This document shows positions 58,511 to 64,000 of a DNA stretch of 64,000 nucleotides, one piece after another. Both the position numbers and the translations under genes were made by a program. The stretch's first letter is position 1. Every line of letters starts with the position of its first letter. The notes under the pieces are model-generated. The model was not told the DNA's origin. It searched no databases and saw only the letters and a program-made list of their open reading frames with translations. Location: assembly GCA_021234535.1 (NCBI GenBank), contig CM037840.1:16013415-16077414 (forward strand), given 5' to 3'. Source of the stretch: Stichopus chloronotus (taxonomy: Eukaryota > Echinodermata > Holothuroidea > Aspidochirotida > Stichopodidae).

Positions 58511-60431
58511 ATGGACAACTGGACATCATGAACGTGCGGCAATAACACGCCGGTGTTAGGAAATGGCAGGAAAAAGTCAAAGTGCCATGATAAGGAAAGA
58601 TTTGACAGAATCTCGCATGAAGAGGGATGAGAAAGACATACTAAGCATCTCTAATACAATTTCAAACTTTGTAAATCCCTTTGAAGACTTGGACGGATCA
58701 TCCCAAATTATCCACCTTACTTCAGGTTTAGTGGCCTCGTCTGAGATCTGCAGTGACTTGCTTTTTGCAGAAGACAAAGGAAACACTGCTTTTGTCAAAT
58801 TCTGTGAGGAAAGAATCCAAAACAATGTCAAAGCCCTACAAGACCCTTTACCAAAGTTGAATCTAAAAACGTTCACTGACATGTCACGGATGGATCGTGC
58901 CAAGGTGAAGGGGAAGGAAGTGACTTTAAAGAGCAACAGGGACCTGTTTGCAAGGATTGTTATAATTGGGAAAGTGAGAAACATAGACTTGAGGAATATG
59001 ATGACCTACTCCCTTGGACCATTGCCTCTTCCAATTGCCAAAAGTGATGGCTGCCTTGTTAAAACAAATAAAGCAAACCTCTTCCATGTATTAGAGGATC
59101 TGCAGGCTCACGCAAAAGAAACAAATTCGGAGTCACCCTTGGAGCCACCCAAAGGCAGTGTGTGGATTATTGATGCAATGGCACTTATTCAGGCTAATAA
59201 CGAGAACCTACCACAAACATTTGGGCAGTTTGCTCAGAAGATTCTCAAACAGTTGATTAACATTGCATTTCTACATCATACACATTCTATTCATTTTGTA
59301 ACAGATACCTACAGGGAAGTTAGCATAAAGCACTCAGAGCGGAAGAGGAGGGCCGTCAGTGGATCACAGAAAGTTACTGTCTCTAGACCTGCCCAGAAGT
59401 TACCTAAGCAGTGGAAAAAATTCCTTGCCAATAGCCACGATAAAAATCAGCTGGTAAAATTTCTCTTTGCTGAGTGGACAAAATGTACAGCAGATCAGTT
59501 GAAAGGAGTAGAGTTCATCGTGGCACATGATGACGAATGTCATTGCATCTCTGCAGACCAAAATGGTGTAGTAGAAATTAAAGCAGTTGAAGAGCTGTAT
59601 TGCGACCATGAGGAGGCAGATACGCGCATGCTGTTGCATGCTAAATATGTAGCTGAAACTATTAATAACACACCTGTTGTCATCGAAAGTCCTGACACGG
59701 ACGTCTTGGTGATTGCAGTTGGACTAGCAACCCAAATAAGTTCACCTTTGTATTTTCATACTGGCAGAGCTGAAAGAGAGCGCACCATTGACGTTGGGTC
59801 TATTCAAAATGAATTAGGAAATACATTTACAGATGCTCTCATAGATTTTCATTGCTTCTCTGGTGGTGATACGATCAGTTCGTTTTATGGGAAGGGGAAG
59901 CAAAAAGCCTTTGAAGTACTAAAGAAAAATCCTCAACATGTGAACCCTTTCAAAACATTAGGAACGTCTGAAATTGTATCAGAAGAACTGGTCAGTGGCT
60001 TGGAAGCATCCTTATGCCAACTATATGCACAAACGGAAACCAGGTCTGTAAATGAAGCCCGATATTTTATGCTAAAGACTACGATAAGAGCAGAATATCA
60101 AATGCCACCGAACCATGACTCACTAGTGAAGCACATCAAGAGGGCTAACTTCCAAACCATGATATACAAAAGAAGTCTGCAGCAATATCAAGAGTTACCA
60201 ACTCCGGTAGGCAGTGGCTGGAAGATAGAGGATGGAACACTCCTTATTGACTGGATGGACTTGCCCCCTGCCCCAGACAGTGTTTTGGAACTGACATCAT
60301 GCAAGTGCAAAAAATCTAAATGCAGTGCTACTGATGCTGACATTGCCTGTTGTTCCTCGCTTGGACTTCGATGCACGGATGTATGTGAATGTAAAGACTG
60401 TGACAGTAACGAAGGTATTAAACTGAGGTAA
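58511..60431 (+). CDS. XPG/FEN1-like nuclease with CxC tail (C-terminal exon, 622 codons from ATG 58563)
   Basis: Joined in phase 2 to the upstream part, the exon reads RWTTGHHERAAITRRC, TAG (58557-58559), then one unbroken frame 58563-60431. In the 622-residue numbering: WIIDAMALI (D204), HFVTDTYRE (D248), ELYCDHEEADTRMLLHAKYV (the XPG-I acidic cluster), ESPDTDVLVIAVGL (D378, D380) and FHCFSGGDTISSFYGKGKQK (D436 plus the helix-hairpin-helix GKGKxxAFxxL). This is the order of acidic residues in FEN1/XPG nucleases. Residues 580-613 form a CxC, tesmin-like cysteine motif (CKCKKSKC...CC...C...CECKDC), a possible DNA-binding part. A donor-like AG|GTAAGA overlaps the stop, so one more exon may follow. 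Likely a transposon-encoded or transposon-derived nuclease; substrate not known. Confidence 0.82.
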
Positions 60432-61639
60432 GAACATTTGTTTTGTAAATTGCAGTTGTAGTATAACTGAAATTGTTTTGCAGAACAGTGTTGGAAGGGC
60501 TCAAAGGAACAATTTTCGTAGCGAAAACGAGCACATATCTAGCCTAGTCTAGAAGAGCAGCCATCATTTGATGTGAGGAAATTACTTTTTTCCTGACCCC
60601 AAGGGACAATCTGGGCAGTAATTACTTTTCTGACATTCTATGTTAGCAGTGAGAGTGATATTTATGGTGTTTGTTTTGGGTGTTCCAGGGTGGATGCTGT
60701 TTGGGTTTAGAATGAAGATCTTTTACATCGCAAAGCACTGTCTTATAAAAAAGGGAGGAAGAAGTCACTAAACTGAAATCCACTGAAGCATGTGTCCTTT
60801 CACCTGTAGTGGATCCACACTGGGCACAACAGCCTCCACCTGCCCAATTGCCTGTCATGTGTGAAAAATTTGAGGCCCAAAAGAATATGTCAAAGTAGCA
60901 CAATTTCGCATTTCAGCCCTGTTCCAAAAACAAAAGATTTCCAAACAGAAGTGATGTCCCCTATCACGGGACAGCCATTGTGCAAACTTTTCCTCCATTA
61001 ATACAAGATCCTGGATACACCCTCGCTTTAACAAGCACTGAAACCTGTAAACCATTTGCAAATAATTTTATCAGTGGCCGTTTTGTCAAAATTTACAGCA
61101 GGTAAATTTGGGGAGAATTTACAGTAAACGAAAGTGAGGGCGCTGTTGACGCTGTAAAACTAAGAGTATTCACTGACTAGAGTCCAAGGTCTAATACATG
61201 CCCTGTACAAAATTTCGGCCGATTTGAAAGCCCGAGCAAGGTACGAAATGGTTTAGTCTTCGACGTTCAGTCGTCGAGTCGCCGTCAGCTCCCGCGACAA
61301 CTAAACCGCAGGAAAAAAGGACACGATCAGTCCACATTTTATTGTTTTGTACACGCAAATCGCAGGCAGAACGTTTTTTGCGGTGTACATCTTATGAATG
61401 TGGTGGCTGCTGTAAGTCGTCAGGAAGAAATTGTCAACCTAAATCATTTCAGTGGAGCAGAAAGACGAGAAACCTTCATTGTTTACCGAGGTAAAGTGTG
61501 ACAGTGACCCTGTATGGCCCGTACGGTGTAGTACTACTAGCCTACCCCTAGGCTACTGAGCGTGAAAAAGGGTCTCGACTTCAGGACATTTGGTGGGGGC
61601 CAAATAGAGTTTGTATCCCTACATTGCACTCTTCAAACT
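60432..61639. other. No clear gene; one candidate first exon
   Basis: At 61394-61490 a 32-codon frame (MNVVAAVSRQEEIVNLNHFS...) ends at a donor GAG|GTAAAG, after a relatively CpG-rich stretch (61230-61400). It could be a first exon, but there is no second exon to match. Minus-strand frames at 60643-60903 and 60855-61061 are unsupported. Confidence 0.3.
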
Positions 61640-62420
61640 GTAGTCCAGTGTTCCATGTGGGCCCTACGTCCCATGTTGTGAAATCCTGCAAAAGTTTTCT
61701 CCTCATACTTTAAAAGTGCCCCTTGAAATGTCATTCAGCATCTCAAGTATCCCTATTATGCATGAAAGACAATTAAGTAATGGGACAATGAGTCAGATTG
61801 TGCCTAACTGAAAACCATTCTAGTCTTGAGGTATACATGTAGGTCTAGACACTAAAGGGGCACTTTGAGTTTATTCAGTAAGTCTTCCCAAACTTTTCAT
61901 GTTCGTGTAAAGGTGACTATAAGGGTTCTATGTACTGACAGACCAATGGTCAAGCGTGTGACACATGCAAATGAACACTAATGAGCTAGTAGTTAATGAT
62001 TTGAAATTGGGTTTGGAAAATTTGCATTTTCCAAAATTTTTCCACATTAGTACTGATTCATATGTCTATACCTAGTACAAACCTGGTAGAAAATGTACAA
62101 AATAGACAGTTTTACAGATATTTGATGTCATGCTTGATAGGGATGCAATTATAAGCGTTGTAATTCGGTCATGCCTGTTATATGTGACACAGATTTGTTA
62201 ACAAAGATCCAACTTCTGCACTGTTTGTGCTCTAGTCTGATATTCTGCAAATTATGCAGTCCTACAGATTCTCTTGTACACCCAATACATTATGTTGGTG
62301 ATTCAATAATGATACTTCTTGTGGCTCCTATGATTACGATATAACATACATAATACTGATATGTAAGTGGTACCCTCAGGGTGTTCAGGTATGAGCCTCT
62401 GCACCATTTGTGCTCTTATA
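61640..62420 (-). repeat. Dispersed repeat family, copy C (inverted)
   Basis: Minus-strand match to copies A and B in order: GAGCACAAATGGTGCAGAGG (62414 downward), GTAGGACTGCATAATTTGCA near 62260, AAACTCAAAGTGCCCCTTTA near 61870, GTAGGGCCCACATGGAACAC near 61670. Divergence is greater than between A and B. Confidence 0.65.
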
Positions 62421-62619
62421 TATTATTCGTGTTTTGGTTCAGGCAAATTTTCATCTGATGTTATCCTACTTCTTTTCAGGAGCATTATTGAAGACTGGCC
62501 CTACACATGATTGTATTTACCAAGTGAAAGTTGGGATTATATGATCCTATATCCTACTCAACTCCTTGGAGCAATTTTGTATGGACAGATGATAATAAAC
62601 TCTTTTAAATGAAGCATAC

Positions 62620-63070
62620 CTTCATCATAGAACAGTCTTGTTTGTCTTAAGGTGCGTTACGGAAAAGCTTAATCATACGAACTGCATCAGGCATATAAAA
62701 TATAGTAAATCCGTCGACCGGGTGGATAAAAGTTTCTCAGACTGTTGCATGATGAAGGCTTGCTCTTGAGTATATATCCATGGTCTGGTTGCTGGCTGCA
62801 CCGTCACACGTGATGCAGATAATGTGTGCACCAGTATCATTATGTGCTCCCCATAGGCATTCAGTAATAAGAGTGGATAAATCTTTCCCAGTAATTGACT
62901 TTATGAAAAAATAACCAACTGGAGTTTTAATGTGTGAATTGAGTGCATTGAGCATGAATACCATGACTTGAGAGGCATTTTAATTTTTGTCTGTTTCAAT
63001 ATCTAGAAAGTCACCAAGTTCACCAACATCCACCTTACCCCAAAATTTCTGTAGGTTTTGATCCCATTGG
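62620..63070 (-). pseudogene. P-element-like transposase relic
   Basis: On the minus strand: FWGKVDVGELGDFLDIE, then VMVFMLNALNSHIKTPVGYF, FIKSITGKDLSTLITECLW, GAHIICITCDGAASNQTMDI, a stop, ETFIHPVDGFTIFYMPDAVR, MIKLFRN, ending at a GTATGC donor near 62620. VFMxxxLNxxxKxPVGYF, the CDGAxSN box and DAxxMxKLxRN are signatures of the RNase H-like core of P-element/THAP9 transposases. There are stops or shifts near 62737 and 62980. The intron side (62520-62619) also matches the plus-strand relic at 42869-42960, so both derive from the same element. Confidence 0.75.
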
Positions 63071-64000
63071 GTCCTTATGAACACTGAAGCTAAGGTTAGA
63101 CAGTACTGTGACTGCACCCTACTGTATTTGCAATTTGTGTGGTTATTCATAGCTCAGCCTGCACCCTTTAGCATCATGCAGCCTCGAAGTTTCATGTTAA
63201 CCTACCACACTCACGGGTACATGCACACATGCATACTGAGATTGCAACAGCAGCTCTGTGAGTCGTTAGATCGTAGCAACTCCCTGGTTAGATATTCTAT
63301 ATGCAGCAAAAAAGCAAGTGGATCAAACATGCATGATCATATTTAGCCGCCTGATTTCTTAACTTCCACATCACACCTTAAAAAAAAACACTGACAGTTT
63401 GGAATTAGAGCATCCCACTGTCACACTATGCAGTTGAGGAATGGCAAGATTATCAATCATGCCATGGCACAATTTTTTGGTACTTATTCCCTAAAAGTTA
63501 CTCATAATAACTCCTTGGTTTACCAATAACATTTGATACAATGTATAGGAACATTATGGAAAATACTTGACAAAAAGTGAGATTGATAAAATTTAGTAAT
63601 TCTTGAAAAACAAACTTGAGGCAAATAGGAATGGCCCCAGTTGATCAGAACATTTTTGCAACAGTAAATTTTATTTTGCTTTTTTCTTCTTTCAATGAGT
63701 GACTTGTGGAATTACTAAACTCCATGTAAGTAGGACCTAACAAGTCAGCTGTAACAAGAAAGACTTTGCCTCTGCAATAAACAACAGAATTTCTGTAGTT
63801 TCACCTTCTTGTTGCAAATGCCTGTTGCAACTGCACTGTATTTTTGAGAAATTTTCTAACTAAAATTTGTCACAATTAATTTCCACCTCAGAAAAATGAA
63901 GGCTAGGTGACTATACTAGCAACGGAGGTTAAATATAAGACCACTTATTTTTCTTCATGCTTTAATATAAGCAACTGGATTAATAGTATGCAATTAAGGC
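63071..64000. other. No gene seen
   Basis: An open frame of 89 codons at 63077-63346 (plus) has no recognisable feature. The rest is AT-rich. Confidence 0.4.

Noticed and set aside
1..64000. CRISPR arrays, prophage or bacterial operons
   Set aside because: No regularly spaced repeats with unique spacers, no dense same-strand coding; the spliced exons are eukaryotic.

Overview
This is nuclear DNA from an animal, most likely a marine invertebrate and probably an echinoderm. The echinoderm part is inference from AT-rich sequence, CCTAGG/GGCCTA-rich stretches, dispersed TGACCT-type repeats and the particular transposase families; no lineage marker gene is present. Coding sequence is sparse, exons are short with GT/AG splice sites, and most recognisable coding sequence belongs to multicopy, transposon-like families. 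There are no operons, rRNA, convincing tRNA or CRISPR arrays.

Layout. 1-6.6 kb: a microsatellite, three tandem GC-rich units sharing a hairpin, a decayed gene with the cysteine-rich P2X7-receptor C-terminal module (minus), a decayed first exon of a Tudor-like gene (plus), a PHD-finger fragment and a palindromic MITE. 6.6-11.4 kb: almost empty. 11.4-28 kb (minus): two large genes in the same orientation. One is a protein of about 1,460 codons with a USP-like cysteine protease domain, a candidate DDE/RNase H-like core, an IQ motif and, across a homopolymer frameshift, a BRCT domain. The other is a five-exon, 418-codon protein with two SH3/Tudor-like barrels, reconstructed here from splice sites that all share phase 1. 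28.6-30.4 kb: a frameshifted pogo/Tigger transposase, then a tRNA-like SINE. 31.9-33.6 kb: a small two-exon gene. 37-45 kb: a graveyard of a deleted LINE, a tyrosine recombinase relic, a second LINE tail, a P-element-like relic and a hAT MITE with a perfect 8-bp target duplication.

45.5-60.4 kb is the most structured accessory region. The two halves of one plus-strand gene (N-terminal zinc-finger part, then an XPG/FEN1-like nuclease with a CxC tail) lie about 9.7 kb apart without overlapping. Between them sit a P2X7-module gene (plus) and a THAP-domain DDE transposase gene (minus), which suggests an insertion into the nuclease gene. 61-64 kb: a dispersed repeat in reverse orientation and a second P-element-like relic.

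The best candidates for something undescribed are the USP/RNase H-like/IQ/BRCT protein, its neighbour with Tudor-like barrels (which has a dead paralogous exon 23 kb away), and the XPG-nuclease/CxC family. All assignments come from reading motifs and splice sites; no database search was run.
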